A DNA stretch of 64,000 bases. Source: Haloarcula halophila. GTDB taxonomy: Archaea > Halobacteriota > Halobacteria > Halobacteriales > Haloarculaceae. The stretch lies in NCBI RefSeq assembly GCF_029278565.1, contig NZ_CP119559.1, positions 992,001-1,056,000 of the forward strand, given 5' to 3'. The translations under genes were made by a program, and so were the position numbers. Positions 1-11,094 of this stretch are shown here, piece after piece. The notes under the pieces are model-generated. The model was not told the origin of the DNA. It worked only from the letters and a program-made list of their open reading frames with translations, and did no database searches. The stretch's first letter is position 1. Each line of letters opens with the position of its first letter.

Positions 1-3000
1 GGTCCCGCCCCCGGCGCTGTCGTCGGTGCGGGCCTTGTGGGCACTGCGCAGCACCGAGGCGGTAGTCGCCTGGTCCAGCGACGGCGCGAGCAGGTACTCG
101 GCGTCGGGACCAGACTCCTTCGCGAGGTTCTCGACGAAGCCGAAGGCGCCGACGTGGACCTCGTCGGACGCGTCGACGCCGGCGCCCCGGAGCTCCTCCA
201 GCCGACGAGTCGCGACCGAGGTCCACCACGCGTCGAGGCGGTGGCTTGCGAGGTCCATCGTCTCCCTCGTCAGCCGGCCCAGCCGCTCGGAGTCGACCGT
301 CGCGAGGTGCGACACCGAGTCGAGGAAGCCGGCGAGCGCCGGGTCGACCGGCGGGTAGCTGTTCGAGGCGGACAGGGCAGTCGTCTCGACGACGTCCCTG
401 AAGTCCGAGTTCCCGGTCAGCTTCGGGTGGTCGGCGTACGGGTCACCGACGTGTGCCGCCGATCCGGACGGGACCGTGTCGGTGAACCGGTCGAAAATCG
501 TCCCGTCACCGGGGTCGTAGGAGGTCGGCTCGGCGGGCACGTCGGGCTTGTCGTGGTAGTAGATGGCGCCGAGACGGACACGCGACGCCACGGCGGCCTG
601 GAACCCCGCGAACAGGATTGCCTGTCGCAGTAGCGACGCCGTCGGGTCGTAGTCCGCGGAGTCGGTCGTCGGGTCGAGCGCCGCGATGACGCTCCGGGGG
701 ATGGACGCCGAGGACGACGGCGACAGCGAGACGTCCTCGTCGGGGTCCGTGCCGAGGATGCGTAGCGCGACGTCCGGCCACGGCGACTCGAACACGTCGC
801 CGACGGTGTCGAGGAACGTCGTCACGTCCGCATCGGTGACGGGCAGGTCCTCGGCGGTCAGCGACGCGCCGAGGAACAGGAGCCGCGCCATGCGGGGGAG
901 AAAGCCCGACAGCCCGGCGTCGTCAAGGGCAGTGCTGGTGTCCTGTACCAGTTGCTGGCGGAGCTGCGGGGCGTCCGGGTCGTTCAAGGGGTTGTCCTCC
1001 CCGAGCAGCCACAGCCGCCGCCGGTAGGTCGCGGCCGTCGCCTCCATCGACAGCATGTCCAGCAGCCGGTCGTCGGACAGCGCGGCGTCGTCGGTCACCG
1101 CGGGAACGTCCCCGGCCCAGTCAAGCCAGTCGTCGCGCAGCCACCACAACCGGGTCAACAGCTCCGGACCGAACGTCTCGTCGGGAATGTGTTTCACCTC
1201 CGGCGGGGTGTAGCCGGCACTCGACCCGTCGGTGCCCGTCTCGGACTCCTCCCATTCGAGGGGCGAGCGGTCGTCACTCCCGACGTCGACGGGCGAAACC
1301 GGCAGCAGGCCATAGGGCTGGGCCCCCGCCCGGAGGGTCTTGTACGGCCCGCCAGCGCGCACGTACTCGACGAAGTGGTCCCGGTAGGTCTCCAGCCACC
1401 GGAGCAGCCGTGGCGGCCCCTCGACCGAGTCGCTCCGGCCGGTCCCGAGCATCGGCGGTGTGGCGTGTTCGTCCTCGTCCTCGTCGTGCTCGTCGTCGTT
1501 CTCGCCGCCCAGTGGCACCAGCAGGTTCCGGACGTAGTAGCCGATGGTGGCGGGCCAGAGCGCCCGGTTCATCGCCCGGGCGTCGGTGTCGCGGGTGTCG
1601 CCCGCGCCGCCGACGTGGTCGAACGTCGCCGGGTCGACGCCGAGCGCCTCCGCCAGCCGCCACCCGTCGGTGCCCGACCCGGCCAGTCCCGGCCCGGTCG
1701 CAGTGTCGAGGCTCGCGGCCGGGTCCCGGGTCTCCGACCGTGCCGAAGGCTCGTCGGCGTTGTTCGTCGGCGTCCCTGGATCGAGCAGTTCGAGGCCGTC
1801 GGTGTGGTTGGTGGCGGCGAGGAGGTCCGACAGCGCCTCCGTAGCCGCCTCGCCGTCCATCGACGTCTTGAGCCCGAGGACGACCAGCTTCGAGAAGCCG
1901 TCGCCGGTCGCCTCGAAGTCCTCGTCCGGCAGCGGGACCCGTAGCCCCATCCCGGCCCGCTCGGCCTCGGGGAACTCGGTCATCCACTCCATCTCCCGGG
2001 TGGCGTCGCCGTCCCGGGCCACCGTCTCGGGGCTCGGGCCGACGGCGAGTGGCTCCGTGACGGGCGGGCCCGTCACGCGCCGGACGTGCTCGGTTCCGGC
2101 CCGGCGCTCGAGATACCCGTTCCCGGAGTCGCTCCACCCTGTCTCGACCTCCTGGTCGTCGTCGGCCTCCCAGTAGGCGAGCGCGACGAACCGGTCGGGG
2201 AGCAGCTCAGCGCGTGGCGTCCTCGTCCACGATTCGGGCCGGAGGTCCACGTCGGGAAAGTCGATTGGGTCGACGGTCTTGAGGGGCGGGTCACCCTCGT
2301 CGAATCCCTCGCGGAGCGCCCGCTCGAGGTCCTCGTCGTCGCCGACCTTGTGAGGCGACAGCGCCTCGACGACGTAGGCAGCCCGCTCCTCGCCGAACCG
2401 CTCGACGCCCTGTGCCCAGACGCGCTCGCGGACCTCCTCGTACCGCTGGCCCGGGTCTTCGGAGAACTCGCCGGCTTCGAACTGCTCGACGATCGACTCC
2501 GCCGCCTCGACGGAGTGCTCGTCCGGGAGGGCACTCGGGGACTCGAAGCTCCCGTCCGCGTCCACGAGGGCCTCGGCGGGGACGATGCCGGCGACCCAGA
2601 GCTTGACCCAGTACTCCCGTCCCCACGCGTACTCGTCCTCGGTGAGCTGGTCCTCGTGGGTGTCGACGTGCAGCTGCTCGGGGTAGACCCGCACCAGTAG
2701 CTCGTCGCCGTCGAACCGCGTCTCGAGGCGGACGGGGAGCATCGCGATGGGGGCACTCCAGTCGAGCTCGACGAGGGCATCGGTCTCGCCGTCGTCGACC
2801 AGCGCGGCGTCGGCGTCCGCGAGGGCCGCGACGTGCCGACCGACCGACTGCTCTAGCTTCTGCTTCGTGCCGTCGACGTCGACGATGGCCGACAGCGGCT
2901 GGTCCTCGTCCTCCGGTCGTTCGAGCTCCCGGGTCCCGGCGACCGCGAGGTGGGCGAGGTCGACCAGCACGCCGACGACGATGAGCGCCCGGACGTGGGC

Positions 3001-3471
3001 CTGTCGATCGTCGTCGTCGAGCAGCTCGTCGTACGCCCGGACGACCCCATCGGCCTCCTCCTCGTCCGCGGTTCCGTCGACCGCCTCCTCGACGAACGAC
3101 AGGAGTTCGTCGGGCAGGCCGCCGTCCTCGAACTGGAGCTGATCGGGAGACGTCACGTCGACGTCCGGCAGTTCGAGCTGTCGGAGGCGCTCTCGCAGGA
3201 GCGCCTCGACATCGGCCCCGTCGTACGCCCGCCCGAGGTAGGCGAGGCTGCGGCGGCCCTGGGTGTGACGGCGCAGGAGCCGCGCGAGGTGGGATTCGAG
3301 CTGTTCGTCGGACCGCTCGCGCTCGGCCCCCCGGACCACACGCTCGACACGGGTCCGCAAGGTCGACTGCACCATCCGCAGGTCCACGGCAGTCCGTTCG
3401 CGACGGTCGAGTTCGTCGCGGAGCTTCTGTACTTCCGTTCGCGTCTGTGTGAGATCGGGTTCGCTGGACAT
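1..3471 (-). CDS. Giant uncharacterised protein, 3' end beyond window (at least 1157 aa)
   Basis: The frame opens with ATG at 3471 ([11 protein letters not shown]) and stays open through position 1 with no stop, so the gene continues past the left edge. The stop of the previous gene is at 3474-3476, two bases before this ATG, so the two are surely co-transcribed. The N-terminal ~80 residues are charged and probably helical. Around residues 240-290 come the phrases LPVRLETRF and [17 protein letters not shown], then [26 protein letters not shown], a GTPTNNAD motif and [15 protein letters not shown]. Near the edge there is [10 protein letters not shown] followed by [17 protein letters not shown]. 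From memory these phrases recur in very large uncharacterised bacterial proteins that sit near DUF6603 genes, but I cannot name a domain. There is no signal peptide or obvious membrane helix. The reading frame is certain; the function is unknown. Confidence 0.85.
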   Translation of the reverse strand, partial: MSSEPDLTQTRTEVQKLRDELDRRERTAVDLRMVQSTLRTRVERVVRGAERERSDEQLESHLARLLRRHTQGRRSLAYLGRAYDGADVEALLRERLRQLELPDVDVTSPDQLQFEDGGLPDELLSFVEEAVDGTADEEEADGVVRAYDELLDDDDRQAHVRALIVVGVLVDLAHLAVAGTRELERPEDEDQPLSAIVDVDGTKQKLEQSVGRHVAALADADAALVDDGETDALVELDWSAPIAMLPVRLETRFDGDELLVRVYPEQLHVDTHEDQLTEDEYAWGREYWVKLWVAGIVPAEALVDADGSFESPSALPDEHSVEAAESIVEQFEAGEFSEDPGQRYEEVRERVWAQGVERFGEERAAYVVEALSPHKVGDDEDLERALREGFDEGDPPLKTVDPIDFPDVDLRPESWTRTPRAELLPDRFVALAYWEADDDQEVETGWSDSGNGYLERRAGTEHVRRVTGPPVTEPLAVGPSPETVARDGDATREMEWMTEFPEAERAGMGLRVPLPDEDFEATGDGFSKLVVLGLKTSMDGEAATEALSDLLAATNHTDGLELLDPGTPTNNADEPSARSETRDPAASLDTATGPGLAGSGTDGWRLAEALGVDPATFDHVGGAGDTRDTDARAMNRALWPATIGYYVRNLLVPLGGENDDEHDEDEDEHATPPMLGTGRSDSVEGPPRLLRWLETYRDHFVEYVRAGGPYKTLRAGAQPYGLLPVSPVDVGSDDRSPLEWEESETGTDGSSAGYTPPEVKHIPDETFGPELLTRLWWLRDDWLDWAGDVPAVTDDAALSDDRLLDMLSMEATAATYRRRLWLLGEDNPLNDPDAPQLRQQLVQDTSTALDDAGLSGFLPRMARLLFLGASLTAEDLPVTDADVTTFLDTVGDVFESPWPDVALRILGTDPDEDVSLSPSSSASIPRSVIAALDPTTDSADYDPTASLLRQAILFAGFQAAVASRVRLGAIYYHDKPDVPAEPTSYDPGDGTIFDRFTDTVPSGSAAHVGDPYADHPKLTGNSDFRDVVETTALSASNSYPPVDPALAGFLDSVSHLATVDSERLGRLTRETMDLASHRLDAWWTSVATRRLEELRGAGVDASDEVHVGAFGFVENLAKESGPDAEYLLAPSLDQATTASVLRSAHKARTDDSAGGGT

Positions 3472-3473
3472 CG

Positions 3474-6400
3474 TCAGTTGCTCACCCCGTTACCGGACGT
3501 CGAGTCGTTACAGTGGACTCCCCCGGTACCGGGGAGCAGGTCGTCGGCGTGGATGGCGATTCGCACCGGGCGCTGCCACGTGATGTACGCCATGTGCGCG
3601 CTGTTCAGGCCCCAGGTGGCCTCGTCCTCCTTGTCGAGCGTTGGATCCTGGACCGCATCCGTCGCGCTGTCGGTGACCCACTGGTTGGTCTTCTTCGTCT
3701 CCCAGCCCTCCTGACCGGGCACGTCCTTGTAGACGGAGATGTTGTCCTTGCTGTCGAGGGCCGACTTGCTCTCCACGAGGTGGCCCCACGACATGCCGCT
3801 CCAGCCGTGTTCGGGGTTCTCGTTCGGCTTGTCGGTGTCCGCGACCCCGGAGCCGTCGTCCGGATCGTCGTACGAGACGCCGTTTGGCCGCTCGCCGATG
3901 TCGCCCTGGTTGACGTCCAGTCCGAACCGGACCTCGCCGGGGGCCTCCTCCATCACGAAGAACCAGCCGAGTTCGTCGACGGGGTCGCCGTTCTCGGTCC
4001 CGGTGACCCAGCTGTCGCCCGACTCGCCGAGCGACTTCGTGGGCTCTGCCCCCTTCGCCTCGTCCGGCGTGAGGTCGAACCCGAGGAAGTTCACGTCCGG
4101 GTCGAGTTCGCCGCGGAAGACGGGGAACCGGTGATAGTCGGTGTCGACCGCGTCGTCGGTCTCCTGCTGGGACGCCCACTCGGGTACCCGCTCGCTGCCG
4201 CTCCCGTTCGTCCGGTCGACGCACTTCGCCTTCGTGGCGTAGATGGTCGTCTGGGGGTACCGCCGCAGCAGTTCCCCGCGAATCACGACGACCACGTTTG
4301 TGGTCGGCTCGGAGCCCTGCCCGGGATGCTGTGAGCCACCCCCGCCGGCACCGGTCATGATGTTCGACCCCAGCTTGCTCGTGGGCTTCTCGTCCCACGT
4401 GTGTATCTCGGTGATGTCCTTGAGGTCGTCGGGGTCGTCGGGCTTGGGGATGCGCGCGCTGGGGTCCCAGAACTGGCGGAAGTACGACCCCCGGCGGTCG
4501 GTGGGGAAGCCCCGCCAGAGCAGTTCGTCGGCCATCTCGTGGTTGAGGCCGGTCATGAACGACTCGATGAACTGCGGGTTGGTCGAGAGAGCGCCGAACG
4601 TCTCCCGCGGAATCTCCTCGACTCCCGGCAGCAGGTAGTCCTCGGAGACCTCCTTCAGGTCCCGGAACATCGGGTCCGGGAACTCGGGGTAGGCCATGAC
4701 CCGGTCGAAGGGATCACGCCGGCCCGCCAAGGTGAGGCCACCGAGGCGGCTCTCGGCCCGCTCCCGCAGGGACGTGACCGGGTCGACGGCGTCGGCGACC
4801 GACCCGAGGTCCGGTCGCTGGGCGTCGCCGGTCCCGACGTCGGGATCGCAGACGAGGCCGGCACTGTAGTCGTCGTCCGACCCCGTGGCGACGTCGAGGT
4901 AGTCCCTGACGTCGGCGATGGCGACGAGCAGGTCGAGGACGTCCGTCTGGGCCTCCCGTGCGTCGTCCGGACCGTACCGGTCGTCCTCGCCGGGGTCGAT
5001 GAGGTCCCGCTCCGCGATGGCCGCGAGGCGCTCGTACAGCTGCTGAGCCAGCTGTTCCGTGAACTCGTCCGAGACACCCGGCAGGTTGTGGTCGGCTTCC
5101 GCCTCGGCTACCGCCACCATCAGGGGTTCCAGCGCGTCAAGGAAGATCCAGACGTCGTTCCACCTGTTCTCCGCCCTCGAAGCGAGTTCGGCGGCCTCGT
5201 CCCGGTCGAGTTCCCCGCCGAGTAGCTTGGCGAGCAGGTTGAGGATGTCCTCGCAGACGCCCTCCGTCTTCGAGAGCCGTTTCAGGACCTCGTCCACCTG
5301 CGGCCGGTCCTCGTCGTCCTGCTGGTCGTCGTCGTCGCGCTGGCTCTCCAGGCTGGCACAGAGTTCCGCGAGTTCGACGTCGTCCTTCTGGGCGGTGATT
5401 CCGCCGGGACCGTCGTCGGACGACACGACGGACGTCCGGCCGTTCACGACGGTTTCGAGGATGCGCCCCGCGTCGACGGTCCTGTCGAGGCGCCCGGCGA
5501 GCCGGCCGGACCCGCTGGTGAGCCGCCGGAACGGGGCCGAGGTCAGCGCGCGGGGGACCGACGAGTCCTCGAGGTAGGCGCCGACCGTCCGGCCGTCGGG
5601 GGCCAGCACGCGGTCGTGAGCCGGGCCGGTGAACTGCGCGGTCCACCCCGCCGGGGTGTTCTCGAGGCTGCGGACCTTGGTCTCCATCGCCGCCCGCGAG
5701 AGCTGGGCCGCCGCGAGCAGCCGGTTAGCCTCGCGAATCTCGCCGACCTGGTCCCAGGCGGAGGCCATCAGCTGCTCCTGGTTGTCCCGTACGATGGAGG
5801 TGCCCACGGCCGCCGCGAGCCGGTGGCCGGGGTGGAGGTTGAGCGTCGAGAGCCACTGCTCGTTGCTCGGCGGGGTGTCGGGCAGCGTCGTCGTCTCGGC
5901 GTGTCGACCGCCGTAGATCTGTGGGCCGACCACGTCGTAGTCCTCGTCCGTGAACTCCTGGAGGGCTGCGGGCGCGTTGAGGAGCTCCCGGAGCTTCGCC
6001 CGCGTCTCTTCGGTGGCGTAGCTGCCGGCGGAGCTGTCCTCCTGACGGAGCGCCCCGCCGAGCCTGACCGTCCGGTCGTCGTCGGGCAGGCCCCAGAGCC
6101 CCAGCGAGTCGGGGCCGGGGTCGGTGGCGTCGACCTTCTCGAACCCGATGTCGTACTCCTCGCCGTCGTTCAGGTTCCGGGGCTCCAGCTTGCGGGCGAG
6201 GGACTCGAAGTCGCCCGTCTGCCCCGTCGTGAACGTCCAATGGTGGTACACCGGCAGCGTGACGGTCTCGTCGCCACTGCCGCCGTTGACGCTCGTCTTC
6301 GTGGGATCCCACGAGAGCGCCATCTTCCCGTCGTCCCGTTCCGGGACCTCCTTGCCGAGGCCCGCCATCCGACCGGCCTCGAAGACGGGGACGACGGCCG

Positions 6401-7127
6401 CGACGTACTTCGTGCTCCCCTGCAGGTTCCGGGGCGAGACGAGCCGCGAGCGCGTGAGCGTCGACTCCGAGCCGAACGCCTCCTCCAGTGTCCGACCGTC
6501 GCTCTCCTCGGACTCCGCCCTGGCCTTCGCGTCCGGGCTGCCGACCGTCTGGGCGTGAGCCCACGCCCACGCCTCGTCGAGGGGCGGGAGCTCCGCCACC
6601 GGCGCCTCGATGGACGGCAGGGGCTTCTGGCCGGCGGGTTCGATGCGGGTCTCCTCGGTCCGCTCGACGACGACCAGACAGAGCCAGGGCAGGCCACGAC
6701 CCTTCGGGTCCGAACTGCTGCCGCCGCCGTTCTGGGTGGTCTGGGTGTCGTCGGCCACCGGGCTGAACACCCACGGGAGATCCGGGGCGTCGAACTCCAC
6801 CGTCGCGAGGTAGTTCGGCGGGTAGTTCGTGGTGTCCTCCTCGGGCTCGCGGCGCACGACCTGGTTCTGGTCGATGCCGTCGACGTGCTCGGGGCCGTAC
6901 ATGTCGATGGAGACGTTTCGCTCCTCGGCCGGCGTCCCCGGGGCGTCGGGGGTCTCCACGTCGAAGTTCACCGTCAGCGACCCGCCAGCCGTGATCGCCG
7001 GCTTGCCCTGTGCGTCGTCGGCCGAGTAGTTCTGGGTGGGCGGGTAGCCACGCCGGACCACCGGGAAGAACCGGTACTTTGTGTCCGAGTCCGTCGAGGC
7101 GTCCTGGGGGTCGAAGTCCTCGGGCAT
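3474..7127 (-). CDS. Large uncharacterised protein (1217 aa), second giant of the locus
   Basis: Start [11 protein letters not shown] at 7127 is chosen because its ATG overlaps the stop of the upstream gene (TGATG, 7125-7129) and because the frame further upstream reads as arginine-rich out-of-frame sequence. The N-terminal part has beta-like segments ending in [12 protein letters not shown] and [13 protein letters not shown], then [44 protein letters not shown] and [13 protein letters not shown]. The C-terminal third holds [20 protein letters not shown] followed by [20 protein letters not shown] remember near-identical phrases in long hypothetical proteins of bacteria, so this is probably a conserved family shared across domains, but no function is known to me. 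It has no signal peptide and no predicted membrane segments. It lies between a DUF6603-type gene and a second giant gene, which implies a joint role. Confidence 0.85.
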   Translation of the reverse strand: MPEDFDPQDASTDSDTKYRFFPVVRRGYPPTQNYSADDAQGKPAITAGGSLTVNFDVETPDAPGTPAEERNVSIDMYGPEHVDGIDQNQVVRREPEEDTTNYPPNYLATVEFDAPDLPWVFSPVADDTQTTQNGGGSSSDPKGRGLPWLCLVVVERTEETRIEPAGQKPLPSIEAPVAELPPLDEAWAWAHAQTVGSPDAKARAESEESDGRTLEEAFGSESTLTRSRLVSPRNLQGSTKYVAAVVPVFEAGRMAGLGKEVPERDDGKMALSWDPTKTSVNGGSGDETVTLPVYHHWTFTTGQTGDFESLARKLEPRNLNDGEEYDIGFEKVDATDPGPDSLGLWGLPDDDRTVRLGGALRQEDSSAGSYATEETRAKLRELLNAPAALQEFTDEDYDVVGPQIYGGRHAETTTLPDTPPSNEQWLSTLNLHPGHRLAAAVGTSIVRDNQEQLMASAWDQVGEIREANRLLAAAQLSRAAMETKVRSLENTPAGWTAQFTGPAHDRVLAPDGRTVGAYLEDSSVPRALTSAPFRRLTSGSGRLAGRLDRTVDAGRILETVVNGRTSVVSSDDGPGGITAQKDDVELAELCASLESQRDDDDQQDDEDRPQVDEVLKRLSKTEGVCEDILNLLAKLLGGELDRDEAAELASRAENRWNDVWIFLDALEPLMVAVAEAEADHNLPGVSDEFTEQLAQQLYERLAAIAERDLIDPGEDDRYGPDDAREAQTDVLDLLVAIADVRDYLDVATGSDDDYSAGLVCDPDVGTGDAQRPDLGSVADAVDPVTSLRERAESRLGGLTLAGRRDPFDRVMAYPEFPDPMFRDLKEVSEDYLLPGVEEIPRETFGALSTNPQFIESFMTGLNHEMADELLWRGFPTDRRGSYFRQFWDPSARIPKPDDPDDLKDITEIHTWDEKPTSKLGSNIMTGAGGGGSQHPGQGSEPTTNVVVVIRGELLRRYPQTTIYATKAKCVDRTNGSGSERVPEWASQQETDDAVDTDYHRFPVFRGELDPDVNFLGFDLTPDEAKGAEPTKSLGESGDSWVTGTENGDPVDELGWFFVMEEAPGEVRFGLDVNQGDIGERPNGVSYDDPDDGSGVADTDKPNENPEHGWSGMSWGHLVESKSALDSKDNISVYKDVPGQEGWETKKTNQWVTDSATDAVQDPTLDKEDEATWGLNSAHMAYITWQRPVRIAIHADDLLPGTGGVHCNDSTSGNGVSN

Positions 7128-10100
7128 CAGGACCCACCTCCCCCGGTGCCGCCGACTTCCTGGACGCCGACCACCTGCAGGTCGTCGCGGGCGACGTCGT
7201 TGGTGGTGGCGGCGTACTGGCGCATGGCGTCTCTCGCCTCGACCCGCGTCTGCCCCGACTCGGGGTTGCCGTCGAAGTCGACGCGGCTCAGATCGGACCG
7301 CTTGACGACGACGAACTGCTGGTCGTCGACGCCGACCTGCTTGGACGTGTCGTCGGTCCTGTAGGCCGCCTCGCCGCTGGTGCGGGTTGGAGCCGTCGCC
7401 ACCGCGCTCTGCTCGGCGAGTTCGTTGCTGACCGCGAGATCCAGCCGGGTGTCCCAGGAGTCGTCTATCGCGTCGATGTCGGTCCAGTAGTCCTCGTTCT
7501 CCTCGTCGACCACCGACGCCTCGTACTCGAGGGTCGCCCACGACAGCAGCGAGCCGTCGTCCGACCCGGCGTAGTGGACGATGCCGTTCTCGACGGTCCG
7601 GCCCGCCGGGAGCATCTCGAAGGCTTTCGACTCCAGCTTCTCCGAATCCGACATCTTCTCGAACTTCGCCGGCGCGAACTTCTCCCTGAGTTCCGTCTGG
7701 CTCGACAGGTTCTCCCCCGAGCCCGTGACATCGAGGTCCGAGAGGGCGAACCGCTGGTGCTTGGGCTTCGCGTTGCCGTACTTCTCGATGGGCACCCCGA
7801 GCGGGACGACCTGCTGTCGAACGCCCATCTTCCCGAGGGGGTGAGCGAGCAGGGGCCCGGAGCCCTGGGGACCGCCGCCGTCGTCGCTCCCGGCGTTCGG
7901 GTCGCGCAGGGTCACGAGGTGGCGACCGCCCTCGGGTTTCTGGACGCTCCAGTTCGCCGGCTTCTCCAGTTCGTCCGCGAGTTCGGTCAGGACGTCGGCA
8001 GTCGGGAGCTCCTCCGAGCCACCCGAGGAGCCGAACTTGGCGTCGACCGTTACCGTGACCGAGATGAACAGGATGTCGATGCTGAGTTTGCCCCGGACGC
8101 GGTAGGGCTGTGGCCCTTTGAGGGTCCCGTCGAGTTCGAGTCCCAGCCCCTTGCCCTTGATCGTCACCGAGATCTTCGCGTAGAAGTCGACGACGAACTT
8201 GAAGGGGTTGAACTTGAACAGCGCGTCGAAGCTCAGCTCCCCGTGGACCGTCGCCGGCCCGAACTCGCCGTGGAGCAGTGCGCCGGCGCCGACCTGGAAG
8301 GTGTTCGGCGTCACCGCGACGTAGCCGGTGTACTCCAGCCGGGGGTTGCCGCCGGGTGGCGACAGCGACGCCTTCACGCGGTCGAGTTTCGGGAACCCCT
8401 TCGGCGGCGAGTACCGCGGGTGGAACCCGCCGACCGAGAGCATGAACCGCGAGTCGTCGCCCCACGAGGCCCGCATGGCCATGTCGCCGGACAGCGTCCA
8501 CATCACCAGCCGGGAGTCGTAGAGGGAGGCGTCGATGGCCAGTTGCTTGTTCGGGATGTCGAGAACGCCCACGACGGCGAGGTTGATGTCGATGAGCGCG
8601 ACCTCCTCGTCGGGCAGGTCGAGCATGAACTTCCCGAGCAGTGCGATCTTCCACGACGGGACGGCGACGAGGACCCCGAGTTCAGCCTTCACGATGACCG
8701 GCGTGCCCCAGCCGAGGCGGATCATCGGGCCGAAGACGTGGCGGTCGGCCTTCGGCGGGAAGATGGTCCGCAGGTCCGTGATGATCTGGTCGGAGTTCTC
8801 GACGACGTTCTCCGGGAACAGTACCGAGTCGAGATTGCCCGACCGGACCGCCTTGCCGAGTGGCTTCTTCTTGAACCCCCGGTGGACGCCGGCCAGCCCG
8901 CCGATACCCGTCATCACGAAGCCGAAGCCGAGCTGGACGGGCGGTAAGTCCGCCGTCACGAGCAACAGCAGCGAGTAACCGTCGGTCCCGGGGACCTTCG
9001 TCTTCAGCAGGCCGATGACCTTCAGCCCCCAGTTGCTGAACTGGAGTTCGAGGCCGCCGGCGTAGCGGTGCTTCTCGGGCTCGAATAGCAGGAAGCCGCC
9101 GCCCGAGACCGGCCCGGCGTCGATCGAGAGGCCGATACCGTCCGGCGGGCGGAAGCCGAGTTCGACGTCGACTGGGCCGAGGTTGCCGTCCTGGCCCTCC
9201 GGGAAGGAGAGGTCGGCCTGGACGCCCATCCGCTTGACGTTGCCCGCAAGCGGGCCCAGCGTGATCGACGGCGAGGTGGCCGCCTCGACGGCGACGTCGC
9301 TGTCCTCGCTCGTCGGGTCGACCGCGAGGTACAGCTCCGAGATGCTCGCGAACCCGAGGTCCAACTGCATCGGGATAGTCGCCTCGATGGCCCCCCCACC
9401 CTCGAAGTACAGGCTGTCCTTCGTCGAGTACCCGACCGTCGCGCCGAAGTCGAACTCGACATCGTCCGTGAGAACCTTCTCGAGGAAGCCCCCGGACGGC
9501 GAGACGACGAACCGCCCGGAGGTCGGCAGCTCCACCTTGAAGATCACGTCCTCGCCCTTGTAGTCGACGACGGCGTTCGCCCCCGCCGACAGCATGTCGA
9601 GGCGCGTCCCGTCGGGCTTGCCCAGGAGGGTCGTCGAGCCGTCGCCCGAGCCGGTGTACTCCAGCCCGGCCTCACCGTGGAGCTTCGCGGGCGGGGAGCC
9701 CGAGTCGAGGTTCACCATGCGGGTGTTCAGCGAGCCGCCGCTCGTGGGCTGGACGCCGAACCCGCGGTTGCCGATCTCGCCCGAGCCGGAGACGTTGAAC
9801 GTGAAACTCCCGAGTGGTACTTCCGTGCCGGAGCCGACGCGACCGAACGGGACGATGGCCACCCCCGGGAGCGCGTCGGTCTTCGCCGGCAGCGGCACGA
9901 GCTTGAACCCCGCGACGATGCGGGTCCCGTTCTCCGAGTATGAGATGATGGGCACCCGCAGCTGCGGGTCGAGGTCCGCCTCACTCTCGACCGACAGGTT
10001 CGCGATGTCGTTCACGCCGGTGAGCTGTTCGACCTGCCCGGACGGCGGCCCCTCGATGGACGCCGGCACGCCGAGGTCCCAGAACGCCTCCTTGAGGTAG

Positions 10101-10687
10101 TACAGCACCACGAACGCGAGGAAGTCCTCCTGGTCCGAACCCCAGTTGAAGACCTCCTTGGGTACCTTCGCGGGGTTCTTCGCCGCCATGGGGAAGATAG
10201 AGAGATCGAGGTCGCCCGCGCCGGGTCCGTCGCTCTGCTCGATGACCCCGAGGAGCGACATGTAGCTGTGGACGCTCCGGTGGTAGTTCTGGAGGTAGGT
10301 GACCAGCAGGTGGTCCAGCAGTAGCTTGCCCAGCTTGTCGACCTCGACCTCGACGTTCTGGAACTGGATGTCGTCGAGGGTCCGCAGGCCCTCGAAGACG
10401 CTCGCGACGGCCTCGATGACCGCCGGGAGGTCGTCGACGGACGGCTCGTCGGCCAGCACTGTCTTCGCGAGGACTCCCGCCGGTTCGGCGATGGCCGAAT
10501 CGAGCGCGGAAGCCAGCTTGTCGGCCTCCTCGCCCGCGACGGCCTCGTCGAACCCCGCCTCGGAGAGGAAGTCGGCGACCCCTTCGGGCCCCTCCTCGGC
10601 CGCGTTCGCGATGGGTTCGACCGTCCGTCCGAGTTCCCGCGCGAGCAGTTCGGTGGTGTCCGGCTGCTCGCCGTCGGAGCCGCTCAT
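7127..10687 (-). CDS. DUF6603-type beta-rich giant protein (1186 aa)
   Basis: Start MSGSDGEQPDTTELLAREL. The first ~200 residues look helical. From ~230 to the end the sequence alternates short hydrophobic strands with glycine turns. The diagnostic block is at ~586-665: LGFGFVMTGIGGLAGVHRG, SGNLDSVLFPENV, DLRTIFPPKADRHVFGPM and IRLGWGTPVIVKAELGVL. I know these as hallmarks of DUF6603 proteins, found in bacteria and some haloarchaea and of unknown function. The extended repeated-strand pattern could form a long beta scaffold or groove, but that is inference. The tail ends in a glycine run (GGTGGGGS). There is no signal peptide. The gene is the first of a tightly spaced unit with the two downstream giants, to which it is linked by stop/start overlap. 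Confidence 0.85.
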   Translation of the reverse strand: MSGSDGEQPDTTELLARELGRTVEPIANAAEEGPEGVADFLSEAGFDEAVAGEEADKLASALDSAIAEPAGVLAKTVLADEPSVDDLPAVIEAVASVFEGLRTLDDIQFQNVEVEVDKLGKLLLDHLLVTYLQNYHRSVHSYMSLLGVIEQSDGPGAGDLDLSIFPMAAKNPAKVPKEVFNWGSDQEDFLAFVVLYYLKEAFWDLGVPASIEGPPSGQVEQLTGVNDIANLSVESEADLDPQLRVPIISYSENGTRIVAGFKLVPLPAKTDALPGVAIVPFGRVGSGTEVPLGSFTFNVSGSGEIGNRGFGVQPTSGGSLNTRMVNLDSGSPPAKLHGEAGLEYTGSGDGSTTLLGKPDGTRLDMLSAGANAVVDYKGEDVIFKVELPTSGRFVVSPSGGFLEKVLTDDVEFDFGATVGYSTKDSLYFEGGGAIEATIPMQLDLGFASISELYLAVDPTSEDSDVAVEAATSPSITLGPLAGNVKRMGVQADLSFPEGQDGNLGPVDVELGFRPPDGIGLSIDAGPVSGGGFLLFEPEKHRYAGGLELQFSNWGLKVIGLLKTKVPGTDGYSLLLLVTADLPPVQLGFGFVMTGIGGLAGVHRGFKKKPLGKAVRSGNLDSVLFPENVVENSDQIITDLRTIFPPKADRHVFGPMIRLGWGTPVIVKAELGVLVAVPSWKIALLGKFMLDLPDEEVALIDINLAVVGVLDIPNKQLAIDASLYDSRLVMWTLSGDMAMRASWGDDSRFMLSVGGFHPRYSPPKGFPKLDRVKASLSPPGGNPRLEYTGYVAVTPNTFQVGAGALLHGEFGPATVHGELSFDALFKFNPFKFVVDFYAKISVTIKGKGLGLELDGTLKGPQPYRVRGKLSIDILFISVTVTVDAKFGSSGGSEELPTADVLTELADELEKPANWSVQKPEGGRHLVTLRDPNAGSDDGGGPQGSGPLLAHPLGKMGVRQQVVPLGVPIEKYGNAKPKHQRFALSDLDVTGSGENLSSQTELREKFAPAKFEKMSDSEKLESKAFEMLPAGRTVENGIVHYAGSDDGSLLSWATLEYEASVVDEENEDYWTDIDAIDDSWDTRLDLAVSNELAEQSAVATAPTRTSGEAAYRTDDTSKQVGVDDQQFVVVKRSDLSRVDFDGNPESGQTRVEARDAMRQYAATTNDVARDDLQVVGVQEVGGTGGGGS

Positions 10688-10690
10688 GCT

Positions 10691-10713
10691 GGCCCCCGTC
10701 GACGTCGGGGGCC
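10691..10713 (-). promoter_or_regulatory. GC-rich hairpin in front of the DUF6603-type start codon
   Basis: The arms GGCCCCCG (10691-10698) and CGGGGGCC (10706-10713) pair perfectly around a 7-nt loop. In the minus-strand transcript this places a very stable stem 4-26 nt before the ATG at 10687, over the place where a ribosome binding site would lie. No separate Shine-Dalgarno sequence is seen. The hairpin may limit translation of the giant-protein unit or terminate early transcripts; there is no poly-U run to support the second. Confidence 0.5.
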
Positions 10714-10914
10714 GTCGAACCTCCGTCCGGGACCTCGCCGGTTCCGCTCAGTAGAATCGGTCACGGGTCCCTCCTCGCTGCCCCTCGGAGGGCCGGTGGT
10801 CGGATCGAGAATCGGCCGACTGCTCGGCACCGAAGCCGAAAACGTCCGTCCTCCCTGGCGACCACCACGCCCGTTCGACGTTATCGACTGGCATACCTGT
10901 TACTCAAAGAGAAT

Positions 10915-10923
10915 GAACTTAAT
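10915..10923 (-). promoter_or_regulatory. Candidate TATA element for the DUF6603-type unit
   Basis: The minus strand reads AATTAAGTT in an AT-rich patch of an otherwise GC-rich gap. The same core TTAAGTT lies upstream of the M15 gene. A start ~27 nt downstream would give a leader of roughly 200 nt that contains the hairpin at 10691-10713. Confidence 0.35.
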
Positions 10924-11094
10924 TCTTTCCAAGGTTGATCCCGGTCCGTTGAGCAACGGCGCGTCGTTGAGTTTAGTCCGGAAGACGGTCCGATTCATCG
11001 GAATATCGTCGGAACTGGGGGGTTGTGGCGGGCCCCGGGCCACCGCTTCCCCGTCCGAACGGTGAGTCCAAGGCAGGGAGGGGCACCGCCGTCG

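Larger units (their letters stand above)
10688..11094. other. 407-bp intergenic gap without a recognised gene
   Basis: It separates the DUF6603-type unit from the M15 gene. The open frames here are short and have no coding character that I can see. It holds the start-proximal hairpin, an AT-rich promoter-like patch around 10900-10930 and no other structure that I recognise. Confidence 0.6.

Noticed and set aside
3474-8654. Single 1726-aa protein spanning 3474-8654
   Set aside because: The first ~500 codons are arginine-rich shadow sequence of the DUF6603-type gene; the real start is the ATG at 7127 in a TGATG overlap.
5616-8947. Long plus-strand frames (582 and 645 codons) opposite the giant genes
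   Set aside because: They are Arg/Val/Gly-rich antisense shadows without motifs, while the minus strand carries recognisable protein sequence with overlapping start/stop signals.
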